NCBI RefSeq assembly: GCF_030687835.1
Contig: NZ_CP117449.1
Location: 2,852,001-2,916,000, forward strand
Length of the DNA stretch: 64,000 nt
Origin: Pseudomonas hefeiensis
Lineage (GTDB): Bacteria > Pseudomonadota > Gammaproteobacteria > Pseudomonadales > Pseudomonadaceae
Direction of reading: 5' to 3'
In this document: positions 17,505 to 26,977 of the stretch, piece by piece
Layout of the letters: each line of letters opens with the position of its first letter
How positions within the stretch are numbered: the stretch's first letter is position 1
Notes under the pieces: model-generated
Seen by the model: the letters and a program-made list of their open reading frames with translations, nothing else
What the model was told of the DNA's origin: nothing
The model's database searches: none
Translations under genes and position numbers: made by a program

Positions 17505-17681
17505 ATGACTATTTCCGACAAACGACTGCGCCGTCATCTGCTCACAGCAGTGCTTATCAAGCTGCTTGTGCTGGCAGTGCTGTGGTGGCTATTCATCCAG
17601 GATTTCCACGTCAGCGTCGATTCCAACGCAGTCGGCAACCGTTTCGGTGTACCCACCTCGGCTCAAGGGGCAAGCAAGTGA
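17505..17681 (+). CDS. cydP: Cytochrome oxidase putative small subunit CydP
   Basis: 58 residues from ATG 17505. One membrane helix (LIKLLVLAVLWWLFIQ) after a basic N terminus (SDKRLRRHLL) and a C-terminal segment FHVSVDSNAVGNRFG, as in CydP, a small protein linked to bd oxidase genes. No clear ribosome site precedes the ATG; an in-frame ATG at 17481 would lie inside the predicted promoter. The cydA GTG overlaps its stop. Confidence 0.78.
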   Translation: MTISDKRLRRHLLTAVLIKLLVLAVLWWLFIQDFHVSVDSNAVGNRFGVPTSAQGASK

Positions 17682-19249
17682 TCTCAGAACAACTGGTGGA
17701 TTTGTCGCGGCTGCAATTTGCGGCCACGGCGCTTTATCACTTCCTTTTCGTACCGCTCACCGTTGGCATGGTGTGGCTGCTGGTCATCATGGAAAGCGTC
17801 TATGTGATGACCGGTAATGTCATCTGGAAAGACATGACGCGTTTCTGGGGCAAGCTATTCGGCATCAACTTCGCACTGGGCGTGACCACGGGGATTACCC
17901 TGGAATTTCAGTTCGGCACCAATTGGGCCTACTACTCGCACTATGTCGGTGACATCTTCGGTGCCCCGCTGGCAATCGAAGGCTTGATGGCGTTCTTCCT
18001 CGAATCGACCATGATCGGGTTGTTCTTTTTTGGTTGGGACCGTCTCAAGAGGCAGCATCACTTGCTGGTCACGCTGCTGATGGCAATCGGCACAAACCTG
18101 TCGGCGCTGTGGATCCTGATCGCCAATGGCTGGATGCAGAACCCGGTGGGCTCAGAGTTCAGCTACATCACCATGCGCATGGAAATGGTCGATTTCTGGA
18201 CGGTGGTGTTCAATCCGGTGGCGCAGGCCAAGTTTGTCCATACGGTTTCGGCCGGCTATGTCACCGGTTCGATGTTTGTGCTGTCGATCTCCAGTTGGTA
18301 TTTGCTCAAAAATCGTGATGTCGAATTTGCCAAACGTAGCTTTCGGGTCGCCGCGGCGTTCGGCCTGGCGTCTGTGCTGAGCGTCATCGTACTGGGCGAT
18401 GAGTCCGGTTACACGGTGGGGGAAGCGCAGCAGACCAAGCTGGCGGCCATGGAAGCCATGTGGGAAACAAAACCCGCACCGGCTGGCCTGACGTTGATCG
18501 CGAGCATCGATGAGGCTCAATCGCGAAATAATTGGGAGATCGAGGTGCCTTGGTTGATGGGCCTGATCGGGACCCGCTCGGTCAGCAAGCAGATCCCCGG
18601 CATTCATGAGATCAAGGAAAAAAACCGCGCCCGCATCATCCGCGGTATTACCGCAGTCAATGCGCTTGAAGCACTGAGAGCCAATCGTAGCGATCCGGCG
18701 GCGTTCAAGACGTTCGAAGAATACAAAGCTGATCTGGGCTTCGGGCTGCTGCTCAAGCGCTATGTCGAGGATGTCAACCAGGCCACGCCGGCCATGATCG
18801 AAACCGCGGTGAACGATACCGTTCCGCGCGTGACGCCTATGTTTTGGGCGTTCCGGATCATGGTCGGCCTGGGTTTTGCGATGTTGATGCTCTTTGCGCT
18901 GGCCTTCTGGAGCACGCTGAAGTCGGGCCGCACTCACCATCGCGGGTTGCTGCGCTGGGCACTTTACATGCTGCCGGCGCCGTGGATCGCCTGTGAACTG
19001 GGTTGGTTCGTTGCTGAATATGGCCGCCAGCCCTGGACTATCTACGGCGTACTGCCGACCCACATGAGCGTGTCCACGCTCAGCGTGAATAACCTGTATG
19101 GCTCTCTAGCCGGGTTCATCGTGTTCTACACCGTGTTGCTGGTGGTGGAGATGTTCCTGATGATCAAGTTCGCCCGCCAGGGGCCTGGCAGCCTCGGTAC
19201 AGGCCGTTATGTTCACGACGCCCATCTGAAGGAGCTTCACCATGCTTGA
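17678..19249 (+). CDS. cydA: Cytochrome bd ubiquinol oxidase subunit I
   Basis: 523 residues from GTG 17678 (AAGGGG upstream, GTGA overlap with cydP). About nine membrane helices, the GRQPW motif and a long Q-loop, so it is of the E. coli bd-I type (522 residues) rather than the shorter CioA. It oxidises quinol at the periplasmic side and carries haems b558, b595 and d. Bd oxidases resist sulfide and cyanide (established), which fits the neighbouring SQR operon and FisR-like activator. It overlaps cydB by 8 bp. Confidence 0.96.
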   Translation: MISEQLVDLSRLQFAATALYHFLFVPLTVGMVWLLVIMESVYVMTGNVIWKDMTRFWGKLFGINFALGVTTGITLEFQFGTNWAYYSHYVGDIFGAPLAIEGLMAFFLESTMIGLFFFGWDRLKRQHHLLVTLLMAIGTNLSALWILIANGWMQNPVGSEFSYITMRMEMVDFWTVVFNPVAQAKFVHTVSAGYVTGSMFVLSISSWYLLKNRDVEFAKRSFRVAAAFGLASVLSVIVLGDESGYTVGEAQQTKLAAMEAMWETKPAPAGLTLIASIDEAQSRNNWEIEVPWLMGLIGTRSVSKQIPGIHEIKEKNRARIIRGITAVNALEALRANRSDPAAFKTFEEYKADLGFGLLLKRYVEDVNQATPAMIETAVNDTVPRVTPMFWAFRIMVGLGFAMLMLFALAFWSTLKSGRTHHRGLLRWALYMLPAPWIACELGWFVAEYGRQPWTIYGVLPTHMSVSTLSVNNLYGSLAGFIVFYTVLLVVEMFLMIKFARQGPGSLGTGRYVHDAHLKELHHA

Positions 19250-20378
19250 TTACTTCACCTTGAAAATAATCTGGTGGGCGTTGGTCGGCGTCCTGCTGAT
19301 CGGCTTTGCGATCATGGATGGTCATGACATGGGCGTCGGCACGTTGCTGCCATTCGTTGGCCGCAATGACCTGGAGCGGCGCGTTGTCATCAATACCGTC
19401 GGGCCGCACTGGGATGGCAATCAGGTCTGGTTCATCACCGCCGGCGGCGCTTTGTTCGCGGCGTGGCCTGTGGTCTACGCCACTGCCTTCAGTGGTTTCT
19501 ACTGGGCAATGATTCTGGTGCTCTGGGCGTTGTTCTTCCGCCCGGTGGGGTTTGACTACCGTAGCAAGATCCACAACGCCACCTGGCGCAGCACCTGGGA
19601 TTGGGGCCTCTTTGTCGGAGGGGCGGTGCCTCCGCTGGTGTTCGGGATCGCGTTTGGCAACTTGCTGCTGGGCGTGCCGTTTCACTTCAATGACTATCTG
19701 GTGTCCACCTACACCGGCAGCTTCTGGCAACTGCTCAATCCTTTCGCGCTGCTGTCCGGTGTTGTGAGCAGTGCAATGATCACCCTGCAGGGCGGCACTT
19801 ATCTGGCCCATCGCACTGAGGGGGTTATCCAGTCCCGGGCCGTAAAAGGTGCGGTGGCGGCGGCGATCGTGCTGGTGTGCTCATTCATCGTGGCCGGCAT
19901 CTGGCTGCAATGGATTGACGGCTATCGCATTACTTCGCTCGTTGATACCGCGGCGCTGCCGGACATCCTCAGCAAGACCGTGGTACGTGAACCTGGCGCC
20001 TGGATGGCCAACTACGAACGCTATCCATTGCTTTGGCTGCTGCCCGCGCTTGGATTGGCCGGGGCCGCAGGAGCCGCCATGCTGTTGATGATGCGCCGCA
20101 CACTGTCGGCGTTTGTCGCCTCATCGCTTGCGGTGATTGGCGTGATCAGCACGGCAGGCGTCTCAATGTTCCCGTTCATCATGCCTTCATCAACGATGCC
20201 CGCGGCAAGCCTGACTGTGTGGGACAGCGTCTCCAGCCACCTGAGCCTGGCCATCATGTTCTGGGCCACGTTGATCTTCATGCCCCTGATCGTGATTTAT
20301 ACCTCCTGGGCATATCGCGTCATGAGCGGCAAAGTCACCGTCGCCCAGATCAAAGCCAACGAACATTCGGCCTACTAG
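19242..20378 (+). CDS. cydB: Cytochrome bd ubiquinol oxidase subunit II
   Basis: 378 residues, the normal CydB length, with eight or more membrane helices. Family landmarks: GFAIMDGHDMGVGTLLPF near the N terminus, NTVGPHWDGNQVW and FRPVGFDYRSK. Forms the heterodimeric oxidase with CydA in the inner membrane and holds the structural quinone or haem-side contacts. Overlaps cydA and is followed 22 bp later by cydX. Confidence 0.97.
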   Translation: MLDYFTLKIIWWALVGVLLIGFAIMDGHDMGVGTLLPFVGRNDLERRVVINTVGPHWDGNQVWFITAGGALFAAWPVVYATAFSGFYWAMILVLWALFFRPVGFDYRSKIHNATWRSTWDWGLFVGGAVPPLVFGIAFGNLLLGVPFHFNDYLVSTYTGSFWQLLNPFALLSGVVSSAMITLQGGTYLAHRTEGVIQSRAVKGAVAAAIVLVCSFIVAGIWLQWIDGYRITSLVDTAALPDILSKTVVREPGAWMANYERYPLLWLLPALGLAGAAGAAMLLMMRRTLSAFVASSLAVIGVISTAGVSMFPFIMPSSTMPAASLTVWDSVSSHLSLAIMFWATLIFMPLIVIYTSWAYRVMSGKVTVAQIKANEHSAY

Positions 20379-20400
20379 TGCCGGCAAAGGAGCAAAGAAC

Positions 20401-20523
20401 ATGTGGTATTTCGCCTGGATGTTGGGAGTCGGCTTTGCGCTATTGCTGGCGATATTGAATGCAATGTGGGGTGAGAATGAAGCGAGTCGGGCCTTGAGTG
20501 ACAATGACGAGCAACCGCGATGA
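20401..20523 (+). CDS. cydX: Cytochrome bd small subunit CydX
   Basis: 40 residues, MWYFAWMLGVGFALLLAILN then a polar tail. The MWYFAW start and single helix are characteristic of CydX/YbgT, needed for stability of the bd complex. AAAGGAG precedes the ATG by a good distance, and the stop overlaps the next gene by ATGA. Confidence 0.95.
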   Translation: MWYFAWMLGVGFALLLAILNAMWGENEASRALSDNDEQPR

Positions 20524-20807
20524 CTCAGCAATGCTCAGATGCCCAGCCGTCTTCACGCATTCATCTGGCGAGTCTGATGATTGCCATAGCCATCATGCTT
20601 GCCTGCACGCTGTACCCTCCGATAATGGCAACCCCGGAGGGAAAAGCTGATCACGCTCTGGCGGGCGCATTATTTGCGGCGATGAGCGTGGCTTTCGTCA
20701 GGGGCGTGGGTTTTATCCCGCGCCGCTGGCTGTGGCGCTGGCTGTTCTCAGGCTGGACCTGCACTGCGGCATTGGTACTGGCCGGATGGCTGATGTTCGT
20801 GCGGTGA
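20520..20807 (+). CDS. ybgE: Cyd operon protein YbgE family
   Basis: 95 residues with two or three membrane helices. The RLHL-type N terminus, the charged loop ATPEGKADHALAGALF and the following RGVGFIPRRWLWRWLFSG match YbgE proteins that follow cydX in many bacteria. The function is not known beyond association with the bd oxidase. Last gene of the cyd operon; convergent with tsdA 62 bp away, where I see no clear terminator. Confidence 0.85.
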   Translation: MTQQCSDAQPSSRIHLASLMIAIAIMLACTLYPPIMATPEGKADHALAGALFAAMSVAFVRGVGFIPRRWLWRWLFSGWTCTAALVLAGWLMFVR

Positions 20808-20869
20808 TGGCGGGCTAGACGTTCAATGACGCTGCACGAGAACGGCGACAGTAGTATTTGCTGCGCCGT

Positions 20870-21787
20870 TCATTCAGTTCCCTGGCCAAGTATCACGCCG
20901 TTCACTTCTTTGCCATAAAGATTGACCCCGTCATTGGCATGGAATTTCAATCGGGTCTGCTCGATGGAACCGGCAATCATTCTGGGGTCTTTCGGCCGTT
21001 CGTGGCTGTTCATGTAGGCAGCAACGTGCCAGGCCTCATCGGCGGACAGGGTGGCGCCTTTACCCAATGGCATATTCGACTTTATGAACCCGGCTGCGGT
21101 ATTGATGCGATGCATCCCCGCGCCCCAGTTGAATGAATCTTTGCCCCATAACGGTGGGAATACGTAGTCGTTCCCCGCCTTTTGACCTTCGCCCTCGTTG
21201 CCATGACACACAGCGCATTGCTTGGTGTAGATGACCTTGCCCTTGGCCAGATCGAAGCCTCCCGCCGGTTGCGGCACTTCAGGATAAGCTCGCCCGGGCA
21301 GCTCCTGGCCTAGCGGTGCTCCCGTTGCCAACCAGTAGGAAAAGGCAGTCAGGGCGGCGATGACCTGCCCGTCGGCCGGAGGCGGTTTTCCGTTCATGCT
21401 GAACTCAAAGCAACCTTGTAAGCGCTCGGCGTAGGTATTGACCTTGTCGTTCTTTTTTCGATAGGCCGGGTACATCGTGTAAGCCGCCCAAAGGGGCGCC
21501 GAGTCGGCTTTTCTGCCTTGTTCCAAATGACAGTTGGTGCAGTTCATCCCGTTCCCCACGAACTCGGGGGCGTTGGCTTTGGTATCGACAAAGATCGCAT
21601 GCCCTTGCCGCACCAGACGGCCAAAGGCGTTATCAGGCAGCGTGTCCTCTGCGGGCGGAGTAAACGTCGCCGTCCTCTGTTGGGGGGTGTCTGGGCCGGG
21701 GGAGGGGACCGATGTATTTGCCACATCAGCAGCGCCTGCCATCGATACTAGGTTGAAACTGATGAGTGCCGCGATGAATGACTTCAT
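20870..21787 (-). CDS. tsdA: Thiosulfate dehydrogenase TsdA (dihaem cytochrome c)
   Basis: 305 residues from ATG 21787 with a signal peptide ending about residue 20. Two CXXCH haem sites, C83-C86-H87 and C191-C194-H195. The segment LQGCFEFSMNG with C126 matches the region that supplies the unusual Cys ligand of TsdA, and YVFPPLWGKDSFNWGAGMHR is also typical. The enzyme joins two thiosulfates to tetrathionate in the periplasm. It lies 10 bp after the dihaem TsdB-like gene. Other dihaem cytochromes c are possible but the motifs fit TsdA well. Confidence 0.85.
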   Translation of the reverse strand: MKSFIAALISFNLVSMAGAADVANTSVPSPGPDTPQQRTATFTPPAEDTLPDNAFGRLVRQGHAIFVDTKANAPEFVGNGMNCTNCHLEQGRKADSAPLWAAYTMYPAYRKKNDKVNTYAERLQGCFEFSMNGKPPPADGQVIAALTAFSYWLATGAPLGQELPGRAYPEVPQPAGGFDLAKGKVIYTKQCAVCHGNEGEGQKAGNDYVFPPLWGKDSFNWGAGMHRINTAAGFIKSNMPLGKGATLSADEAWHVAAYMNSHERPKDPRMIAGSIEQTRLKFHANDGVNLYGKEVNGVILGQGTE

Positions 21788-21797
21788 GGCCAGACCT

Positions 21798-22433
21798 CTA
21801 TTGACTGAGCTCAGCAAAATACCGGGAGACAGCCTCGACCTCGGCTTCAGTGAGGGACCTCGCAATGTGGCCCATGAGATCGTCTGGATCATTTTTTCGG
21901 GTCTTCTGTCGCCAGGCATTCAGTTGCGAGACCAGGTACTGAGTCGATTGGCCGGCCAGCGGTGGAAAAGAGGCACCGACCCCGATTCCGCCAGGGCCAT
22001 GACAGGAGACACACTCGGGTATGTTTCGATCCCACGCCCCTCTCAACGCCAGGACTTGCCCAGGGCCCTTGGCCGCATTCGCACGATTGACCGGGTTGAC
22101 GGCTGGACCTGGCTTTTTGGCGAGCATACTGGCGAGGGCTTGTACTTCGTCCTCGCTCAACGCCTGGGCGATGGGAAGCATGATTGGGTTGGCCCTGGAG
22201 CCTGAGCGAAAGTCCGCGATCTGCTTTGCGAAGTATTCAGCAGGTAACCCTGCAAGCCTTGGAAAGCCTGCCGCGGGCATCCCTGTACCGTCCGCACCAT
22301 GACAGGTCGAACAAGCAATGGCGGCGGGATTGGCCCCGCCTTGGGTGAAGGTCTTTTGCGCGTCCGCTGCATAAGCGGATGTTGCCAGCGCACCGGATAA
22401 AATAAGGACTGATCCCCATCGCGACATACCCAT
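21798..22433 (-). CDS. tsdB: Dihaem cytochrome c4-like protein, probable TsdB
   Basis: 211 residues with a signal peptide (cut near AYA/ADA) and two CXXCH sites, C41-C44-H45 and C141-C144-H145, with the duplicated cytochrome c4 pattern (FPRLAGLPAEYFAKQI and FPPLAGQSTQYLVSQL). In tsdBA loci TsdB takes electrons from TsdA. The start at 22433 has GAGG at good spacing; ATG 22427 is the alternative. It lies downstream of a universal stress gene on the same strand, 66 bp away. Confidence 0.82.
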   Translation of the reverse strand: MGMSRWGSVLILSGALATSAYAADAQKTFTQGGANPAAIACSTCHGADGTGMPAAGFPRLAGLPAEYFAKQIADFRSGSRANPIMLPIAQALSEDEVQALASMLAKKPGPAVNPVNRANAAKGPGQVLALRGAWDRNIPECVSCHGPGGIGVGASFPPLAGQSTQYLVSQLNAWRQKTRKNDPDDLMGHIARSLTEAEVEAVSRYFAELSQ

Positions 22434-22499
22434 CGTTCTGCCTCGCAGACGTTATGAGGGACAGGCCCCCTGGTGCGCCATCAACTGCAACTCACCCTC

Positions 22500-22934
22500 T
22501 TATTTGACCAGGGTAATCGGGATACTGGACAGCTGGATGACTTTGGCCGCGACAGAGCCCAGGAAGATGCCTTCGAGAAAACCACTGCCGTGCGAACCCA
22601 GGATGATGCTGTCGCACCCCAGGGATTTGGAGCACGCCACGATTCTGGTGGCCGCGTCGCCGTGCAGCGTATGAAAGGTGAAGGCGATGCCTTGCTGCTT
22701 CAGAAGAGCGATTGCCTTATGGGCATCTTCGGCACTTTTGCCATCGTAGTAACGGTCAAGTTCATCCTTGCTCATGGTTTGCGCGATGCGAGTGGGTAAA
22801 AATGACTGCGCATTAACCAGGTGCACTTCCACGTTGCCTCCCAGCAATCCGCCGTCCTGGATCAGTCCAATGAGGTAACGCACCACACGTTCGGAGTGCT
22901 CTGAACCATCGACAGCGACCAATACTTTGTGCAT
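22500..22934 (-). CDS. Single-domain universal stress protein
   Basis: 144 residues of the UspA fold, starting MHKVLVAVDGSEHS, with the nucleotide-binding motif GSHGSGFLEGIFLGS near the C terminus, so it is probably an ATP-binding member. It is encoded 60 bp downstream of the P-type ATPase gene on the same strand. With the other Usp genes here it belongs to a low-oxygen/stress group. Confidence 0.93.
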   Translation of the reverse strand: MHKVLVAVDGSEHSERVVRYLIGLIQDGGLLGGNVEVHLVNAQSFLPTRIAQTMSKDELDRYYDGKSAEDAHKAIALLKQQGIAFTFHTLHGDAATRIVACSKSLGCDSIILGSHGSGFLEGIFLGSVAAKVIQLSSIPITLVK

Positions 22935-22994
22935 TTCCCGGATCCTCTTTCAGTAACATTCAGCGGCTGGTCGAATACCTTGCCATCCGCAGCG

Positions 22995-25772
22995 TCAGGG
23001 TGACTTCGGGTCCTGTCCCACTATGAGCGTAGCGCCCTTGGGGTCGGTTAACCGTAGCCGAATCTGTTTTTCAGTTTCGATGATCGCAAAGAGCGCGATG
23101 CCCACTGCGATAATCAATAGCCCATCCATAAAGGGAATCGCTTGAGTGGCAAACACCCTTTGCAGAGGAGGCGCATAGGTGATGGCGAACTGAGCGAAGG
23201 TTACCACCGCGACGGTCAGCCACACGACCTTTGTGCCTCTTACAGCCTTCCAGGTCAGTGACGTGCCATAAAGATTGCGAATGAAGAACAGGTGGAATAT
23301 TTCCATCACAACCAGTGTGTTGACAGCGATGGTGCGGGCCAACTCCACCGGGTAGCCCCGGTCGAGCGCGTAGGTAAAAATCCCGTAGACGCCGCAAAGA
23401 AACAGGATCGAAACCAGCACCATGTGCCAGATCAAGGCGCCGCTTATCAACGGCTCGTGCCTGGCGCGTGGCGGCCTGCGCATGGTGTTTTCTTCGGTCG
23501 GCTCGAACGCCAGGGCAATACCTAGCGTGATCGCGGTAATCAGGTTGATCCACAAGATTTGAATCGGTGTCACCGGCAGGGTGAAGCCAAACAGCAGCGC
23601 GACAATGATGGTCATGGTTTCGCCCGCGTTGGTGGGCAACGTCCAGCTCAGCACTTTCTTGATGTTGTCGTAGACCGTTCGACCTTCACGTACCGCAGCC
23701 ACGATGGAGGCGAAGTTGTCATCGGCCAGTACCAGGTCCGCGGCCTCTTTTGCCGCTTCACTGCCTTTGTCACCCATGGCGATGCCGGCGTCGGCGCGTT
23801 TGAGCGCTGGCGCGTCGTTGACGCCATCGCCGGTCATGGCCACGGTCATGCCGTTGGACTGCAGCAGCATCACCAGGCGCAGCTTATGTTCGGGGCTGGT
23901 GCGGGCGAAGATATTCACGTCCTTGAGCGCTTCTTTGAGCGTGGCGTCGTTCATCGCATCCAGGTCGACGCCGGTCAGCACCTTGTCGGGATTTTGCAGG
24001 CCGATTTGCGCGCCGATGGCGGCGGCGGTGCCGAAGTGATCGCCGGTGATCATCTTGACTGCGATACCGGCAGCCCGGCATTGCTGGACCGCCTGGATCG
24101 TCTCTGGGCGAGGCGGGTCAATCATGCCTGTCATGCCGATCAGGGTCAGCGAACCCTGCACGTCGCCAAACTCCAGCACGGTGTGCTCGGACGGCACGGG
24201 CCGGCTGGCAAACGCCAGCACGCGCTGGCCTTTGCTGGCAATGGTGTTCGCCTGTTGGAGCCAGTAGTCAGCATTGAGCGGCTCTGTGGCACCGGTACTG
24301 CCACGCTGCTGCGCGCACATGGCCAGGATCTGTTCCGGCGCGCCTTTTACATAGATTGAGGCTTGTCGCTCATGGTTGTGGTGCAACGTCGCCATGAAGC
24401 GGTGTTTGGCGTCAAACGGAATCGCATCGGTGCGAGGCCAGGTGTGTCGCTCTTCTTCGCCATCGATTCCGGCCTTCACGGAAAACGCCAGCAGCGCACC
24501 CTCCATGGGATCGCCCTCGACCTTCCATGTGGCTTCGTGCTGCCTCAACACCGCGTCATTGCACAGCGAGGCGGCGCGTCCCAGTTCGGCTAACGTGGGG
24601 TGATTGGAGGTGTCGATCAACTGGTCCGCCAGGTTCATGTTTCCCGACGGTTGATAACCGGCGCCGTCGACCGTGAACGTGAGATCACTGGTGACCACCG
24701 ACGCGACCATCATTTCGTTGCGGGTGAGGGTGCCGGTCTTGTCCGTGCAGATGACCGAAACCGAGCCCAGGGTTTCGATGGCGGGCAAGCGGCGCACGAT
24801 GGCGTTGCGACGGGCCATCGCGCGAACCCCGACCGCCAGGGTAATGGTCAGTACGGCGGGCAGTCCTTCGGGTATGGCGGCGACCGACATGCCCACCACC
24901 ACCATGAATATCTCGTTAAAGGCGTAATGGCCGACAAAATGACCGTAAACGAGTAGCAGCCCTGCCACGAGCAAAATCAGGATCGTCAGCCAGCGCGCAA
25001 AGACGTTCATTTGCTGGACCAATGGAGTGGTCAGCGTCTCGACTTCCGACAACAGATTGCTGATGCGCCCGATCTCGGCCGCAGTTGCGGTCGCCACCAC
25101 GACCCCGGTGGCCTGCCCACAGGTCACCAGGGTTCCACTGAAGGCCATGCAGGCACGATCCCCCAGGGCCGCTCCAATGCGCACAGGTTCAGTGTGCTTC
25201 TCCACGGGGGCGGACTCACCGGTCAGGATGGCTTCCTGGATCTGCAGCCTGTTGGCGTGCAGCAAGCGAAGGTCCGCGGGGACTTTATCGCCAGCTTCTA
25301 ACAAGACGATATCGCCGGGTACCAGCGCTTCACCCGCGATGCTCAAACGTTCACCGGCACGAATCACTGCGGCGCGGGGCGCCAGCATCTGCCGGATCGC
25401 GTCCATGGCTTTTTCCGCTTTGCCTTCCTGGACATAGCCAATGATGGCGTTGGCCACCACCACCGCCAGAATGACCACCGTATCCCAGACGTGTTGCAGC
25501 AACGCGGTGATCACCGCAGAGCCCAGCAGCACATAAATCAGGATGTTGTGGAACTGCAACATAAACCGCAGCCACGCCGGTCGCCGTGCCGATTCCGGCA
25601 GGCGATTGAAGCCTGTGCGCTCAAGCCGGGCTTGAACGTCGGCGTCGCTCAGCCCGGTGTGCTCGTTGACCTCGAGCAGCGTGAGCACTTGCGGGGCGGT
25701 GCGTGTGTACCAAGCCTCAGCCTCCGTGGGAATCGGGTTCTGTTCAGTCGGTGCGTTACTCGCTCGGTTCAT
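22995..25772 (-). CDS. P2-type cation-transporting ATPase
   Basis: 925 residues. Full P-type ATPase: N-terminal cation ATPase domain, TGES actuator loop (ILTGESAPVEK), PEGLPAVLT helix 4, phosphorylation site CTDKTGT, KGAPE nucleotide site, GDGVNDAPALKRADAGIAMG hinge and a C-terminal group of helices. The PEGLP helix and length suggest a P2A/P2B-like Ca2+ or other divalent/monovalent cation pump; the ion is not certain. It sits 45 bp after a tandem Usp gene, probably in one transcript. Confidence 0.93.
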   Translation of the reverse strand: MNRASNAPTEQNPIPTEAEAWYTRTAPQVLTLLEVNEHTGLSDADVQARLERTGFNRLPESARRPAWLRFMLQFHNILIYVLLGSAVITALLQHVWDTVVILAVVVANAIIGYVQEGKAEKAMDAIRQMLAPRAAVIRAGERLSIAGEALVPGDIVLLEAGDKVPADLRLLHANRLQIQEAILTGESAPVEKHTEPVRIGAALGDRACMAFSGTLVTCGQATGVVVATATAAEIGRISNLLSEVETLTTPLVQQMNVFARWLTILILLVAGLLLVYGHFVGHYAFNEIFMVVVGMSVAAIPEGLPAVLTITLAVGVRAMARRNAIVRRLPAIETLGSVSVICTDKTGTLTRNEMMVASVVTSDLTFTVDGAGYQPSGNMNLADQLIDTSNHPTLAELGRAASLCNDAVLRQHEATWKVEGDPMEGALLAFSVKAGIDGEEERHTWPRTDAIPFDAKHRFMATLHHNHERQASIYVKGAPEQILAMCAQQRGSTGATEPLNADYWLQQANTIASKGQRVLAFASRPVPSEHTVLEFGDVQGSLTLIGMTGMIDPPRPETIQAVQQCRAAGIAVKMITGDHFGTAAAIGAQIGLQNPDKVLTGVDLDAMNDATLKEALKDVNIFARTSPEHKLRLVMLLQSNGMTVAMTGDGVNDAPALKRADAGIAMGDKGSEAAKEAADLVLADDNFASIVAAVREGRTVYDNIKKVLSWTLPTNAGETMTIIVALLFGFTLPVTPIQILWINLITAITLGIALAFEPTEENTMRRPPRARHEPLISGALIWHMVLVSILFLCGVYGIFTYALDRGYPVELARTIAVNTLVVMEIFHLFFIRNLYGTSLTWKAVRGTKVVWLTVAVVTFAQFAITYAPPLQRVFATQAIPFMDGLLIIAVGIALFAIIETEKQIRLRLTDPKGATLIVGQDPKSP

Positions 25773-25817
25773 CAGGCAATTGTCCCTGTGCTCATTACAT
25801 GCTCGGCGGTCCTGCCT

Positions 25818-26741
25818 TCAATCGAACTGCTGCGGCGCAATCACCCACAAGCTGCACGGCATCTTGTACAGCAGCCCTTCCACGGTGCTGCCGATCAGCT
25901 TGTCCAGGCCACCATAGCGCACGCGCCCCATGACGATGACGTCAATCTCATGGGATGCAGCATAGCTGGCCAGCACCCTGACCGGGTCGCCCATGACCAT
26001 GCGCCGTTGTTCCGGCGCGATCCCGTTGCGTTCGGCCAATGCGTCAAAGGCTTCGCCCTGGGATTCATAGAGCTGTCGGGCCAGAGTGGAGGAAAAGAAC
26101 ATCGAGCCGCTGCCGAAACCGTATTCGGAGGCGGTGATGGACGACAGGTCATAGGCGTAGATGACTTCCAGGCTCGCGTCGCAGGAAGCGGCCAGTTTGT
26201 TGGCTTCGCTCAGGATCCGGTCGTTGAGGCCTTCGTAGCGGCCGTCGAGATGAAAGGGGTCAATGGCCGCCATAATTTTGCGCGGACGGGCGTGAGTGAC
26301 CTTGTTGACGAAATGCAGCGGGACTTCGCTTTCGCGCAGCAGATGCACATCCAGTGGGGTGAACATCAGGCGCGAGAACCAGGACTCATGCTCCACCGTC
26401 TTGATCAGGGCATCCATCGGTTGCTCTTTGAGGTGGACCAGAATCTCCTGCAGCGGGCGCTCAACCCATGTCACTTCGGTCGTGACTTCAATGCCCAGCT
26501 TGCGCAGCGGCCGGGCCTGCTCCTCCAGCCAGTGGCGATGGCGTTCAACGTAACCCAGGCGCATCTGCTCCAGGGCCTGCTCATTGACCAGGTTGGCGGT
26601 CGCCAGGCCTTCGAGGTAGTCGAAGGCAACGATGTGCAGCGCGGCGCCTTCAGCCTTGGCCAGTGCCGCTGCCCGGTCGAAGGCCGGGCTGTGTTCCATC
26701 AGCGGCGAGACGACCAACATCAAGCGTGATTGTGTGGACAT
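25818..26741 (-). CDS. Tandem-domain universal stress protein (copy 1)
   Basis: 307 residues with two Usp folds. The C-terminal half keeps VMGRVRYGGLDKLIGST, a Usp nucleotide/loop motif; the N-terminal half lacks the glycine motif. It resembles the three other tandem Usps in this window, including the N-terminal pattern QSRLMLVVSPLMEHSPAFDRAAALA. RBS GGGAGG precedes ATG 26741. TTGAT-N4 boxes at 26807 and 26837 lie 66-109 bp upstream, so Anr/FNR control is likely. Confidence 0.92.
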   Translation of the reverse strand: MSTQSRLMLVVSPLMEHSPAFDRAAALAKAEGAALHIVAFDYLEGLATANLVNEQALEQMRLGYVERHRHWLEEQARPLRKLGIEVTTEVTWVERPLQEILVHLKEQPMDALIKTVEHESWFSRLMFTPLDVHLLRESEVPLHFVNKVTHARPRKIMAAIDPFHLDGRYEGLNDRILSEANKLAASCDASLEVIYAYDLSSITASEYGFGSGSMFFSSTLARQLYESQGEAFDALAERNGIAPEQRRMVMGDPVRVLASYAASHEIDVIVMGRVRYGGLDKLIGSTVEGLLYKMPCSLWVIAPQQFD

Positions 26742-26806
26742 GACAAACCTCCCGAGCTTCGACGTGTTGGCACCGGGCGACCTTTCGCGCGGCGTGCTGT
26801 CTGGGT

Positions 26807-26820
26807 TTGATCATGATCGT
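26807..26820. promoter_or_regulatory. Weak Anr/FNR-like half-conserved box
   Basis: TTGATCATGATCGT keeps TTGAT-N4-ATC but not the last two A. It lies 66-79 bp upstream of the tandem Usp gene (minus strand), closer than the perfect box at 26837. Confidence 0.35.
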
Positions 26821-26836
26821 ATCGAGCACCGTGGGC

Positions 26837-26850
26837 TTGATTTGCATCAA
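26837..26850. promoter_or_regulatory. Anr/FNR box
   Basis: TTGATTTGCATCAA is a perfect match to TTGAT-N4-ATCAA in the divergent region between the tandem Usp/P-ATPase unit (minus) and the DUF4010 gene (plus). Confidence 0.8.
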
Positions 26851-26977
26851 GCTCACGCCAGAAGCGTGGTATCAATGCGCACGACGCCGGGCAATGGCGC
26901 TATGTTTGATCATGAATCTTCCCAGGGGCTACCCTGGACTCAGGTACAACCGGAACATTCAGTATAGAACCGCCACC

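Noticed and set aside
26900..26916. TTTGATCATGAATC as another Anr box
   Set aside because: Only one half-site fits TTGAT; the other half is wrong.
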